Below, one piece after another: positions 15,719-23,347 of a stretch of 23,445 bases of DNA. The notes under the pieces were generated by a model. The model saw only the letters and a list, made by a program, of their open reading frames with translations. It was not told the DNA's origin and ran no database searches. Positions within the stretch are counted from its first letter, which is position 1. Each line of letters starts with the position of its first letter. The position numbers and the translations under genes were made by a program. This DNA comes from CAKSXP01 sp964609305 (lineage in GTDB: Bacteria > Bacillota > Clostridia > Oscillospirales > Oscillospiraceae). The stretch covers positions 1 to 23,445 of the forward strand of contig CAZSRK010000032.1 of the NCBI GenBank assembly GCA_964609305.1, in the 5' to 3' direction.

Positions 15719-16317
15719 AAAAGATAAAAATATGCGGCCTGTCCCGACTTGAGGATATCAGAGCCGTCAACGCATACAGGCCGGATTACTGCGGCTTTAT
15801 AATCGACTTTCCGAAAAGCCGCAGGAATGTCTCTCCGGAGACGGCAAAAGCCCTTCGCAGGGAGCTGGCCCCGGGGATAACGCCGGTCGGCGTGCTGGTC
15901 GACCAGACACCGGAAGCGGCAGCGGCACTCATCAGGCATGGCGTTGTCGATATCATCCAGCTGCACGGGCATGAAGACAACGACTATATCCGTACGCTGA
16001 GAGATATGACCGAAGCGCCCATCTGGCAGGCTTTTCAGATACACTCGCGGCAGGATACCTATCGTGCAGCCGCCAGCCTTGCGGATTTCGTCCTTCTCGA
16101 TTCCGGACAGGGCTCCGGCAAAACCTTTGACTGGTCCCTGCCGGCGAGCTTTCCCCGGCTATACGGGCTGGCGGGCGGTCTGAACGCCGGGAATCTGGCC
16201 AGGGCCCTTGAAACCGGTGCCGAACTTCTAGACGTCTCCGGCGGCGTAGAGACGCAGGGTCTGAAGGACGCGGATAAAATACGGGAATTTATTCAGACGG
16301 TCAGAAACCATAAATAA
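15715..16317 (+). CDS. trpF: Phosphoribosylanthranilate isomerase
   Basis: This 200-residue (beta/alpha)8 isomerase carries out the Amadori rearrangement before TrpC. The catalytic pair is present: Cys7 in IKICGLS and Asp129 in FVLLDSGQGSGKTFDW. IIQLHGHED and the phosphate-binding GGLNAGNL and DVSGGVET are also typical. The usual SPR element reads FPKSRRNVSP. It starts within the trpC stop (ATGA) behind GAGGTGA and ends 22 bp before trpB. Confidence 0.95.
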   Translation: MKKIKICGLSRLEDIRAVNAYRPDYCGFIIDFPKSRRNVSPETAKALRRELAPGITPVGVLVDQTPEAAAALIRHGVVDIIQLHGHEDNDYIRTLRDMTEAPIWQAFQIHSRQDTYRAAASLADFVLLDSGQGSGKTFDWSLPASFPRLYGLAGGLNAGNLARALETGAELLDVSGGVETQGLKDADKIREFIQTVRNHK

Positions 16318-16339
16318 AAAACACAGGAAGGGATAGCAC

Positions 16340-17530
16340 ATGGGAAACAGCACAGGGCGTTTCGGCATGCACGGCGGTCAGTACATCCCCGAGACGCTGA
16401 TGAACGCGGTCATTAGCCTTGAAAAGGCCTATGAGTATTATAAAAACGACGAAGAGTTCCAGTCGGAGCTGACATTTCTTCTGAACGAATACGCCGGCAG
16501 GCCCAGCCGGCTGTATTTAGCAAAAAAAATGACTGAGGATCTCGGCGGCGCGAAGATATATCTCAAGCGCGAGGACCTCAACCACACGGGCGCGCATAAA
16601 ATAAACAACGTACTTGGTCAGGCTCTTCTGGCAAAGAAAATGGGAAAGACCCGCCTTATAGCAGAGACCGGTGCCGGGCAGCATGGAGTCGCCACAGCAA
16701 CAGCTGCCGCTCTGCTCGACATGGAGTGCGTCGTATTCATGGGTAAGGAAGACACTGAGCGTCAGGCTCTGAACGTATACCGTATGAGGCTGCTTGGCGC
16801 TCAGGTCGTACCTGTAACGACCGGGACGGCCACGCTAAAGGACGCGGTGTCCGAGGCAATGCGGGAGTGGACGGCGCGTATAGACGACACGCACTACTGC
16901 CTGGGCTCCGTGATGGGGCCGCATCCCTTCCCCACCATCGTCCGGGATTTTCAGGCAGTAATATCAAAGGAGACAAAGCAGCAGCTTTTTGAAAAGGAAG
17001 GCCGGCTGCCCGACGCGGTCATTGCCTGTGTCGGGGGCGGAAGTAACGCGATCGGCGCATTTTACCACTTCATTGACGAACCGTCTGTGCGGCTCATCGG
17101 CTGCGAGGCGGCGGGTCGCGGCATAGGCACCTTTGAAACGGCGGCGACTATCAGCACCGGCAGACTCGGCATCTTCCACGGGATGAAATCCTATTTTTGT
17201 CAGGACGAGTTTGGGCAGATAGCGCCAGTCTACTCTATTTCGGCAGGTCTCGATTATCCAGGCATAGGTCCGGAGCACGCCTGGCTGCATGACACCGGCA
17301 GGGCCGAGTACATTCCCGTGACTGACGACGAGGCGGTCGACGCCTTTGAATACCTGAGCCGTACAGAGGGCATTATCCCGGCCATAGAGTCGGCGCACGC
17401 GGTTGCTTATGCGATGCGCATTGCCCCCGAGATGGGAAGAGACAGGATAATCGTCATAAATATCTCGGGCCGTGGCGACAAGGACTGCGCCGCAATCGCA
17501 AGATACAGAGGAGAAAATATCTATGAGTAA
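16340..17530 (+). CDS. trpB: Tryptophan synthase beta chain
   Basis: The 396-residue PLP enzyme (fold type II) condenses indole with serine to tryptophan. PLP lysine Lys87 is in HTGAHKINN, and the catalytic Glu is in LIAETGAGQHGVATA. GGGSNAIG binds the PLP phosphate. Sequence and length fit the TrpB1 form that pairs with TrpA, and trpA follows with an 8-bp overlap. GGAAGGG lies upstream of the ATG. Indole should pass to it through the TrpA/TrpB tunnel, as known for the family. Confidence 0.97.
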   Translation: MGNSTGRFGMHGGQYIPETLMNAVISLEKAYEYYKNDEEFQSELTFLLNEYAGRPSRLYLAKKMTEDLGGAKIYLKREDLNHTGAHKINNVLGQALLAKKMGKTRLIAETGAGQHGVATATAAALLDMECVVFMGKEDTERQALNVYRMRLLGAQVVPVTTGTATLKDAVSEAMREWTARIDDTHYCLGSVMGPHPFPTIVRDFQAVISKETKQQLFEKEGRLPDAVIACVGGGSNAIGAFYHFIDEPSVRLIGCEAAGRGIGTFETAATISTGRLGIFHGMKSYFCQDEFGQIAPVYSISAGLDYPGIGPEHAWLHDTGRAEYIPVTDDEAVDAFEYLSRTEGIIPAIESAHAVAYAMRIAPEMGRDRIIVINISGRGDKDCAAIARYRGENIYE

Positions 17531-18317
17531 GATTAAAAACGCTTTCACAAACGGAAAGGCCTTCATCCCCTTTATAACCTGCGGCGATCCCGACCTTGAG
17601 ACAACAGATGCTCTTGTCCGGGCAATGGCGGAAAGCGGCGCGGACCTCATAGAGCTTGGCATCCCCTTCTCCGACCCGACAGCGGAAGGTCCGGTCATAC
17701 AGGGCGCTAACATACGCGCGCTGTCCAGCGGTGTAACGACAGATAAAATTTTCTCTATGGTCCGTTCACTTCGCGAAGAGATAGACATTCCCATGGTGTT
17801 CATGACCTATGCCAACGTCGTCTTTTCCTATGGGACGGAGCGTTTTATAAAAACTTCCGCAGAAATCGGCATGGATGGGCTTATTCTTCCGGACGTCCCC
17901 TTTGAAGAAAAGGAGGAATTTGCCCCCACCTGCCGAAAATACGATCTTGAGCTAATTAGCCTGATCGCACCCACGTCGCACGAGCGCATCGAGCAGATCG
18001 CCCGTCAGGCCGAGGGTTTTGTCTACTGCGTTTCCTCTCTGGGCGTGACGGGCGTCAGGAGTGATATAACAACTAATATCGGCGCAATGGTCAACCTAGT
18101 GCGCAGGGCCAACCCCAACATCCCCTGTGCAATAGGCTTTGGCATATCGACTCCCGCACAGGCAGCGGATATGGCCCGCTTTGCCGATGGCGTAATCGTC
18201 GGCTCGGCGATAGTCAGGATGATAGAAGAACATGGCAGGGGAGCTGTGCCATATGTATCGGAGTATGTCTCACGCATGAAGTCCGCCGCAGCCGGTATTA
18301 TCCCAGGCGCCAAATGA
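17523..18317 (+). CDS. trpA: Tryptophan synthase alpha chain
   Basis: The 264-residue (beta/alpha)8 subunit splits indole-3-glycerol phosphate into indole and glyceraldehyde-3-phosphate. The catalytic Glu44 (enteric Glu49) is in LIELGIPFSDP. The second catalytic residue, Asp60 in enteric TrpA (within SDPLADGP), is Glu55 here (SDPTAEGP). Phosphate-binding segments GFGIST and IVGSAIV are intact. I start at 17523, where GAGGAGAAAA lies upstream and the length fits the family; an in-frame ATG at 17472 would add 17 residues inside trpB. It is the last gene of the operon. Confidence 0.95.
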   Translation: MSKIKNAFTNGKAFIPFITCGDPDLETTDALVRAMAESGADLIELGIPFSDPTAEGPVIQGANIRALSSGVTTDKIFSMVRSLREEIDIPMVFMTYANVVFSYGTERFIKTSAEIGMDGLILPDVPFEEKEEFAPTCRKYDLELISLIAPTSHERIEQIARQAEGFVYCVSSLGVTGVRSDITTNIGAMVNLVRRANPNIPCAIGFGISTPAQAADMARFADGVIVGSAIVRMIEEHGRGAVPYVSEYVSRMKSAAAGIIPGAK

Positions 18318-18380
18318 TAAGCGGCTTTCCTCCTGTGCCGCATATCTGTAAGGCTTGATAAAACCGGCACTATGGCATGC

Positions 18381-18436
18381 AGAAAGCGGTGTTTGCCATT
18401 TCTCCCACATTGGGATAATGGACAACACCGCTTTCT
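18381..18436. repeat. Long imperfect palindrome between trpA and aadE-like gene
   Basis: A 56-base stem-loop has an outer 13-bp stem (18381-18393 with 18424-18436), a middle 5-bp stem (18396-18400 with 18417-18421) and an inner 5-bp stem (18403-18407 with 18411-18415) around a 3-nt loop. It lies between two convergent genes and may end transcription both ways. It lacks a T-run on either side, so it may instead be an mRNA-stabilising hairpin or a small palindromic repeat. Confidence 0.55.
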
Positions 18437-18459
18437 TCCCTGCTAATAAAAGATCCGTC

Positions 18460-19311
18460 TTATTTAAGATTTTTCAACGTCGCAATATACTCTTTGACAA
18501 TTTCGACATAATCGGGCCGGTCATATCCCAATAAGGCGCAAACTTCAGTTATAGCACTCCCAAACAGCTCCATTGCCTTGCTCAAAGCATTCCAGGCGTC
18601 CTGCTCATCACCGAGGACATACGTCTTGCAAAGCTTTTCATTTTCTCCAACAGTCAGATACTTCGGCAGCCATTTATCATGCTTTCCCAAATTTATCGGA
18701 AAGCCGTTTCTCGCACCTGCCAGATAACCAAGCATCCGAAGCAGCTCGACATGCAGAACCTGTTCAAAACACCAGTATGCAAAAAGCAGTTCTCCCCGCA
18801 GCAGTCCCTTGGCGGCATAAGTGCAGACAAAGGAAAACTCATTCGCGCAGTCGAAAACAAACGCAGCGCTCGGTCTGCGAACCCAGAAACGCTCGTCGGT
18901 GGGCGCCGGAACATCCTCGCAGAGCCCGTCTTTGTCAAGTAATACCTGAATAAGCGGATCCTGCTCAAAGTATTTGCCGATGTCCGTCAGCGGTACCAGC
19001 GTCAGATCTACTTTCACGCCATCCGAAAATAGCATCAGGTACGAAAACCATCCCTTTGGAAAATCAGGCGGGAAGAGCTCCATCGCCTCAGGCTTTTGTA
19101 TGAAAACCATGTCGCCAAATACGGCAAGCCACTCATCTGACTTCTTAAAGCTCTCAACATCGGTAACCAAAAATGTTATATCATAATCCTGCCATACATC
19201 CGGTGTGACACTTGGATTGACGCGGCTGCCCTCAAGCGTCATTACGCGTATCCTCTCGTCCGAAGCGGCTATATTCCTGAACAGAGAGAACATATATTCA
19301 GAACTTCTCAT
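18460..19311 (-). CDS. Aminoglycoside 6-adenylyltransferase-like (ANT(6)/AadE family)
   Basis: The 283-residue protein matches the streptomycin adenylyltransferase family, which inactivates streptomycin by adding AMP to its 6-hydroxyl. The nucleotidyltransferase signature is clear: LEGSRVNP (Gly28-Ser29-Arg30) followed by QDYDITFLV (residues about 41-49, with the metal-binding aspartates) and later VKVDLTLVPL. The C-terminal NEFSFVCTYAAKGLLRGELLFAYWCFEQVLHVELLRML and ending LGKHDKWLPKYL also fit. The length is typical (about 280-300 aa). The start has GGGAGAT upstream and a TATAAT at 19350-19355. No mobile element flanks it except a region of decayed genes, so it may be an intrinsic chromosomal copy. 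Whether it confers resistance cannot be told from sequence. Confidence 0.85.
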   Translation of the reverse strand: MRSSEYMFSLFRNIAASDERIRVMTLEGSRVNPSVTPDVWQDYDITFLVTDVESFKKSDEWLAVFGDMVFIQKPEAMELFPPDFPKGWFSYLMLFSDGVKVDLTLVPLTDIGKYFEQDPLIQVLLDKDGLCEDVPAPTDERFWVRRPSAAFVFDCANEFSFVCTYAAKGLLRGELLFAYWCFEQVLHVELLRMLGYLAGARNGFPINLGKHDKWLPKYLTVGENEKLCKTYVLGDEQDAWNALSKAMELFGSAITEVCALLGYDRPDYVEIVKEYIATLKNLK

Positions 19312-19349
19312 AGTCGTATCTCCCGCTGTAATTTTTCTATCTACTGTAT

Positions 19350-19355
19350 ATTATA
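19350..19355 (-). promoter_or_regulatory. -10 box of the aadE-like gene
   Basis: A perfect minus-strand TATAAT lies 39 bp ahead of the start codon at 19311. I see no good -35 element at the right spacing, so the promoter is weak or needs an activator. Confidence 0.4.
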
Positions 19356-19461
19356 TTGAGGATTTTTTCAACGTGAAAATACCTCAAAGTAGCGTTTTTA
19401 CCATGCCTGCAGCTCATCATTGCGCAGTTGCAACCGTATTTTGGCTGTGCATAATCAGCAA

Positions 19462-19628
19462 ATGGTGTTTTCTGATAGCGATCGGAGGGAAGCTAATATA
19501 GCCTTTGGAGAGAAAATTCTGACGCTGAGAAGAAAGCCGGTTTGTCCCAGGAGGAGCTGTCCTTCCAGTCGGGCGTTTCGCCGCAGGCGGTCAGCAAGTG
19601 GGAGCGTCAGTTTTCCCAAGCTAAATGA
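19462..19628 (+). pseudogene. XRE-family helix-turn-helix regulator remnant, frameshifted
   Basis: Frame 1 from 19501 reads AFGEKILTLRRK. After a one-base loss near 19534-19536 the text continues in the next frame as AGLSQEELSFQSGVSPQAVSKWER, then stops at TGA 19626-19628. Together these rebuild the standard N-terminal HTH of XRE regulators (LGEKI..LRKKAGLSQEELA..LGVSRQAVSKWE). The protein ends soon after the recognition helix, so the C-terminal part is also lost. A GGAGGGA-like site lies near 19484, but the nearest in-frame ATG is at 19462, upstream of it. Confidence 0.75.
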
Positions 19629-19647
19629 TATTATGAATCATCCTTAA

Positions 19648-19905
19648 TTTGCCAAGATGATAAAGGCTGGCTATGTATCGTTGCTAAAAAGTAAAGACAA
19701 ATATCAAGATACACTTCGTATACAGCAGGCGATCTAAAATCTCACAAAAAGCTGGAGTGATTCAGATGGTGACAGTCGTAATACATCAAGTCATCCCATG
19801 ATCACGCTATACGACAGTGCTTATATACACTTTGAAACCACCGGATTGAGCATGACTTTTATGGTAAGCGAAGAAACCGCAGAATATCTGAACCGTTATT
19901 TTTGA
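19648..19905 (+). pseudogene. Probable gene remnant with an internal stop codon
   Basis: One frame reads coding-like text on both sides of a single TAA at 19735-19737: AKMIKAGYVSLLKSKDKY before it and DSDGDSRNTSSHPMITLYDS after it, ending at TGA 19903-19905. From the ATG at 19798 the last 35 codons are open. I do not recognise the family. The composition looks like real protein, but the whole is too short to be sure. Confidence 0.35.
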
Positions 19906-19984
19906 GTAACGGTCTAGGACGATACATACCCGGCAGTTACCGTCAGTCATTATATCAGATTATTTTCCCGAGCCGAATATGGCA

Positions 19985-21868
19985 CTATTTTCTACTTCTC
20001 CATTTCAGCAACAAGGCAGAGTTTATAATGACAATCACAGAGCCGGCATTATGTACCAGCGCACCGAAAACCGGTCCCAGAATTCCAGTTATCGCTAGCG
20101 CGACGGCTATAAAGTTAAGAGCCATTGAAAAACTCAAGTTGAGTTTTATCGTTGTCATCATCCTTTTTGACAGGGAAAACAGATGAGGAAGCTGCCTTAT
20201 CTCGTCGTCAGCAAGGGCTATATCCGCGGCGTCCACGGCTATATCGCTGCCAACTCCGCCCATCGCTATTCCGACATTTGCTTTTTTTAGAGCGGGCGCA
20301 TCGTTTATCCCGTCGCCTATCATGCACACGTCATTGCCCTGAGACTGATACTCGTCTATATATCTGAGCTTATCCTCCGGCAGGCAGTTGGCATGAACCC
20401 GGTTTATATGAAGCTGCGAGGCTATGGCTTCGGCAGCGTTTACATTATCCCCCGTCAGCAGCACCGGTTCTACCCCAAGGCCGACAAGCTCATGTATCAT
20501 CTGCGCGCTCTCCTCACGCACCGTGTCAGAAAGTACAATGTATCCCGCCGGAATATGGTCCACAGCAATATAGATTATTGTGCATCCGTCATTTAGGTAT
20601 TTTTCCGTTTCATCAGAAAGTGAGTAAAACAGTTGCCGGTCTTTATTTCCGGATAGCATCCTGGAATTGCCGGCACTTATCATTTTCCCCCGTACCGTTG
20701 CGGTCACTCCCTCACCGGGCACCATACGAAAATCGTCGGCCGCTGGAAGATCCGTGTGGTGTCCGCTCTTATAACATCGTACGATTGCCTTACCAAGCGG
20801 GTGCTCCGAAAGCTGCTCCGCAGCAGCTGCAAAGGCGAATATCTCCTCCTTGTCATAATCGGAAAAGCTCACCAACGCAGATACCTCCGGCGTTCCATAT
20901 GTTAAGGTACCGGTCTTGTCAAAGGTGACTTTGGACACCTTGGCAAGCCGTTCAAGCGCGTCACCCTCCCGGACCAGGAAACCGTGCTTTGCCGCGTTTC
21001 CGATAGCCGCCATTATCGCTGTCGGCGTAGCAAGCACCAATGCGCAGGGGCAGAACACAACCAGGATAGTCACGGCCCGGATTATCTCACCGGATATCAG
21101 CCACGTCAGGGTAGCGGCTGTCAGCGCTGCAACGACTATCCAGGTGGCCCACCTGTCTGCAAGACCGACGATTTTTGCCTTGCCAGCATCAGCAGACTGT
21201 ACAAGCCTAATCATCCTTTGGATAGAGCTGTCCTCCCCCACTCTTGACGCGCGCATGTCAAAAGCACCGAACTGATTGACAGTTCCGCTGAGCACCTCGT
21301 CTCCGGCAGTCTTGTCGACAGGCAGGGACTCACCTGTCATGATCGCCTGATTGACCGAAGTGCTGCCGGACAGAATCACCCCATCGACCGGCACTGTCTC
21401 CCCGGGCAGGACGCGGATCATATCCCCAATGCTTACGCTCTCAGCAGGAACAACGCTTTCCCCACCGCCAGTGATTACACGGGCCGTACGCGGGGTCAGG
21501 TGCACGAGCTTCTCTATACCGGATCTGGCCTTGGCAACGGTCAAATCTTCAAGCAGCGCACCCAGCTGCATAATAAAGGCTACTTCGCCGGCTGCAAAAT
21601 CCTCCCCGATGCAGACAGAGGCTATGAGTGCAAGGGAGACAAGCACATCCGCCTTGATATCAAATGCCGTTATAAGCCCGATGATCGCCTCAATTATGAT
21701 GGGGATACCACACAGGATAATCGCAACCCAGGCCGCGTCAAACGGAAGCGGGATCAGGTCAAAAATACTAACTATCAGCGCAACTCCGGAAACGACGAGA
21801 AAGACAATGTCTTTCTTTACGCCGCCCCGGCCCATAAGCTCTTCTACTCTCTCAAGGGCTTTTTTCAT
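19985..21868 (-). CDS. Heavy-metal-translocating P1B-type ATPase
   Basis: The 627-residue membrane pump has all the P-type ATPase motifs: TGES (178-181), the phosphorylation site DKTGTLT (317-323), SEHPLGKA (354-361) and GDGINDAP (518-525). The transmembrane metal site is CPC (273-275). There is no N-terminal CxxC metal-binding domain; the protein starts close to its first membrane helix. The last helix pair holds LVHNAGSVIVIINS (about 605-617), unlike the MSxSS of copper pumps or the DxG of classic Zn/Cd pumps, so the transported metal is uncertain. The start has GGAGGAAAC upstream. It has its own near-perfect promoter with a CsoR-like operator in it and follows csoR, so it is likely induced by the metal that the repressor senses, probably for efflux. 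Confidence 0.9.
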   Translation of the reverse strand: MKKALERVEELMGRGGVKKDIVFLVVSGVALIVSIFDLIPLPFDAAWVAIILCGIPIIIEAIIGLITAFDIKADVLVSLALIASVCIGEDFAAGEVAFIMQLGALLEDLTVAKARSGIEKLVHLTPRTARVITGGGESVVPAESVSIGDMIRVLPGETVPVDGVILSGSTSVNQAIMTGESLPVDKTAGDEVLSGTVNQFGAFDMRASRVGEDSSIQRMIRLVQSADAGKAKIVGLADRWATWIVVAALTAATLTWLISGEIIRAVTILVVFCPCALVLATPTAIMAAIGNAAKHGFLVREGDALERLAKVSKVTFDKTGTLTYGTPEVSALVSFSDYDKEEIFAFAAAAEQLSEHPLGKAIVRCYKSGHHTDLPAADDFRMVPGEGVTATVRGKMISAGNSRMLSGNKDRQLFYSLSDETEKYLNDGCTIIYIAVDHIPAGYIVLSDTVREESAQMIHELVGLGVEPVLLTGDNVNAAEAIASQLHINRVHANCLPEDKLRYIDEYQSQGNDVCMIGDGINDAPALKKANVGIAMGGVGSDIAVDAADIALADDEIRQLPHLFSLSKRMMTTIKLNLSFSMALNFIAVALAITGILGPVFGALVHNAGSVIVIINSALLLKWRSRK

Positions 21869-21906
21869 TGTTTCCTCCTCAATACCTATGGGTGTATGTG
21901 TATAAT

Positions 21907-21935
21907 ATTATACCCATACTGGTATAGGTTGTCAA
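21907..21935 (-). promoter_or_regulatory. Promoter of the P-type ATPase
   Basis: On the minus strand TTGACA (21930-21935), 17-bp spacer, TATAAT (21907-21912): a full consensus SigA promoter, as expected for a gene held off by a repressor. Confidence 0.9.
21909..21926. promoter_or_regulatory. CsoR-type operator at the ATPase promoter
   Basis: TATACCCATACTGGTATA is an 18-bp near-palindrome with TATACC and GGTATA ends, filling most of the spacer and part of the -10 box. A weaker similar element, TACCTATGGGTGTA, lies at 21883-21896. The form (C/G tracts flanked by ATA) matches CsoR sites in general, and a like site lies at csoR itself. Confidence 0.7.
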
Positions 21936-21946
21936 TAGCAAAAAAG

Positions 21947-21973
21947 AAAAGACGGGTTACATCTCCGTCTTTT
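21947..21973 (-). terminator. Terminator after csoR
   Basis: A 9-bp stem, AAAAGACGG with CCGTCTTTT (21947-21955 with 21965-21973), is followed on the minus strand by CTTTTTT. It separates csoR from the ATPase gene, so each relies on its own promoter. Confidence 0.8.
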
Positions 21974-22027
21974 CAGGAAATTAATCTATGGGAGTGTATG
22001 AGCCTCCGTTGCGCGGTACCGACATCG

Positions 22028-22303
22028 TTATTGCAGGTTCGCAAATCGCTCTACTGCCTTGGTAAAGCTTTCGATGGTCTTATCTGCGTCGCCATGTTCG
22101 ATGCCGTCGCGGACGCAATGCTTGATGTGCCCCTCAAGCACGACCTGCCCCACCCTGTGAAGCGCAGACTTTGCGGCGTTGATCTGCGCAAGGATATCCT
22201 CGCAAGGGATGTCCTCGTCTACCATCCTGTCGATCGCCTGCACCTGCCCGATGATTTTTTTCAACCGTCGGTGAAGATTATCGCTGTCCATACATTGTTT
22301 CAT
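22028..22303 (-). CDS. csoR: CsoR-family metal-sensing transcriptional repressor
   Basis: This 91-residue all-helical repressor binds DNA as a tetramer and lets go when metal binds. The copper-type ligand set is present: Cys34 (DIPCEDIL), His59 and Cys63 (EGHIKHCV), the C-H-C pattern of CsoR rather than the C-H-H of RcnR or the C-C of CstR. The residue before Cys34 is Pro where M. tuberculosis CsoR has Tyr. LKKIIGQVQAIDRMV is the family's opening signature. I start at ATG 22303, which has GGAGG upstream; an in-frame ATG at 22321 lies before that site and inside the operator. It sits upstream of the P1B ATPase and probably controls both genes. Metal specificity is inferred. Confidence 0.88.
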   Translation of the reverse strand: MKQCMDSDNLHRRLKKIIGQVQAIDRMVDEDIPCEDILAQINAAKSALHRVGQVVLEGHIKHCVRDGIEHGDADKTIESFTKAVERFANLQ

Positions 22304-22314
22304 AACAGTCCTCC

Positions 22315-22330
22315 ATACCATTAGGGGTAT
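22315..22330. promoter_or_regulatory. CsoR-type operator at csoR (autoregulation)
   Basis: ATACCATTAGGGGTAT, perfect 5-bp arms ATACC/GGTAT around 6 bases, lies between the -10 box of csoR (AAAATA on the plus strand, 22337-22342) and its ribosome binding site. It resembles the ATPase operator, so csoR should repress itself. Confidence 0.7.
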
Positions 22331-22336
22331 ATGTAT

Positions 22337-22365
22337 AAAATAGCAGACCTACTGCGATTTGTCAA
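22337..22365 (-). promoter_or_regulatory. Promoter of csoR
   Basis: On the minus strand TTGACA (22360-22365), 17-bp spacer, TATTTT (22337-22342, 4 of 6). The operator lies just downstream. Confidence 0.7.
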
Positions 22366-22505
22366 TCCGTAGGTACCGTGCAACAACATCGCCCATCTCC
22401 GTTAAGGCGGAACTGGCGGCCCGAGTTCGGCCCAGAGATTGATAATCACGCGTCGTGCACAATACCACCTAGCTCAAAATGGTAGTCCCTCTTTGGCGCA
22501 CTACA

Positions 22506-22535
22506 TTGACAGGTACACACGGACCATGCTATCCT
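22506..22535 (+). promoter_or_regulatory. Possible promoter of the methyltransferase gene
   Basis: TTGACA (22506-22511), 18-bp spacer, TATCCT (22530-22535, 4 of 6). It would start transcription near 22542. The rest of the 22366-22505 stretch shows no gene, only short GC-rich inverted repeats. Confidence 0.5.
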
Positions 22536-22543
22536 TTGAGCGG

Positions 22544-22574
22544 CAGTGGGCAAAAACGCCGGTTTTGCCCACTG
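22544..22574 (+). other. Strong hairpin at the 5' end of the methyltransferase leader
   Basis: A perfect 12-bp stem, CAGTGGGCAAAA with TTTTGCCCACTG (22544-22555 and 22563-22574), loop ACGCCGG. It lies where the message is predicted to begin, about 60 nt ahead of the start codon, and has no T-run after it. The loop motif ACGCCGG recurs at 22582-22588. Confidence 0.6.
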
Positions 22575-22634
22575 TCCACAGACGCCGGCAACCTGTAAAT
22601 AAGAAGCAGCCGTGCACTCAGGGAGGCAAGATAT

Positions 22635-23285
22635 ATGCTTGAAAAAATGGGAGAATTTTTCGATTCCCGTCTGGATATATACGACGAGCATCAAATGACC
22701 TGCATCGAGTCTGCGGACAAGTTCTATCCGTTCACAGCCGGTCTGCTGCCCCTCGCGCCGGGCGCCGGCGTGCTCGATTTAGGCTGCGGCACCGGGCTTG
22801 AGCTGGAAGAGTATTTCGGGCGCAACCCATCGGCAAAGATAGTGGGCATCGATCTCGCCCCCGGTATGCTAAAGGAGCTAGAAAACAAGTTTACCGGCCG
22901 AGACATCACCCTTATTCTTGGCTCCTACTTTGATGTCCCGTTTGGCCATGAGGTTTACGATGCGGCAGTTTCGGTCGAATCTCTACACCACTTCACGAAA
23001 GAGGAGAAGATCCCGCTTTATTCGAAGCTGCACGTCGCTTTAAAAACCAACGGGTATTTTGTTCTGACAGATTATTTTGCTCTGACAGACGAGCAGGAGC
23101 GGCTGCACCACCAGGAGTTGCTGCGGCTAAAACAACTGGAGGGTATCGAGGACGGCGATTTTTATCACTACGATACGCCGCTAACCGTGGAGCACGAGAC
23201 GCAGGCACTTTTAGCCGGTGGTTTTTCCCGCGTTGACGTCCTGGCAAGTTGGGGCGCAACGCATACTCTGATAGCCAGAAAATGA
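22635..23285 (+). CDS. SAM-dependent methyltransferase (class I)
   Basis: The 216-residue protein has the class I Rossmann methyltransferase core: motif I VLDLGCGTGLELEEY (residues about 46-60), an acidic motif II IVGIDLAPGML, then YDAAVSVESLHHF (motif IV region), and FVLTDYFALTDEQE. It resembles small stand-alone methyltransferases of the UbiE/Methyltransf_25 type. The substrate (small molecule, tRNA or protein) is unknown. The ATG at 22635 has AGGGAGG upstream; a second in-frame ATG at 22647 is possible. No signal peptide or membrane segment. It has its own likely promoter and terminator and no partner gene nearby, so context gives no function. Confidence 0.8.
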   Translation: MLEKMGEFFDSRLDIYDEHQMTCIESADKFYPFTAGLLPLAPGAGVLDLGCGTGLELEEYFGRNPSAKIVGIDLAPGMLKELENKFTGRDITLILGSYFDVPFGHEVYDAAVSVESLHHFTKEEKIPLYSKLHVALKTNGYFVLTDYFALTDEQERLHHQELLRLKQLEGIEDGDFYHYDTPLTVEHETQALLAGGFSRVDVLASWGATHTLIARK

Positions 23286-23347
23286 AAAAAGCCATTAAAA
23301 GTTACTGCCAAAATCAGGCATTTAAAAATCATGACCTAACTGTATGT

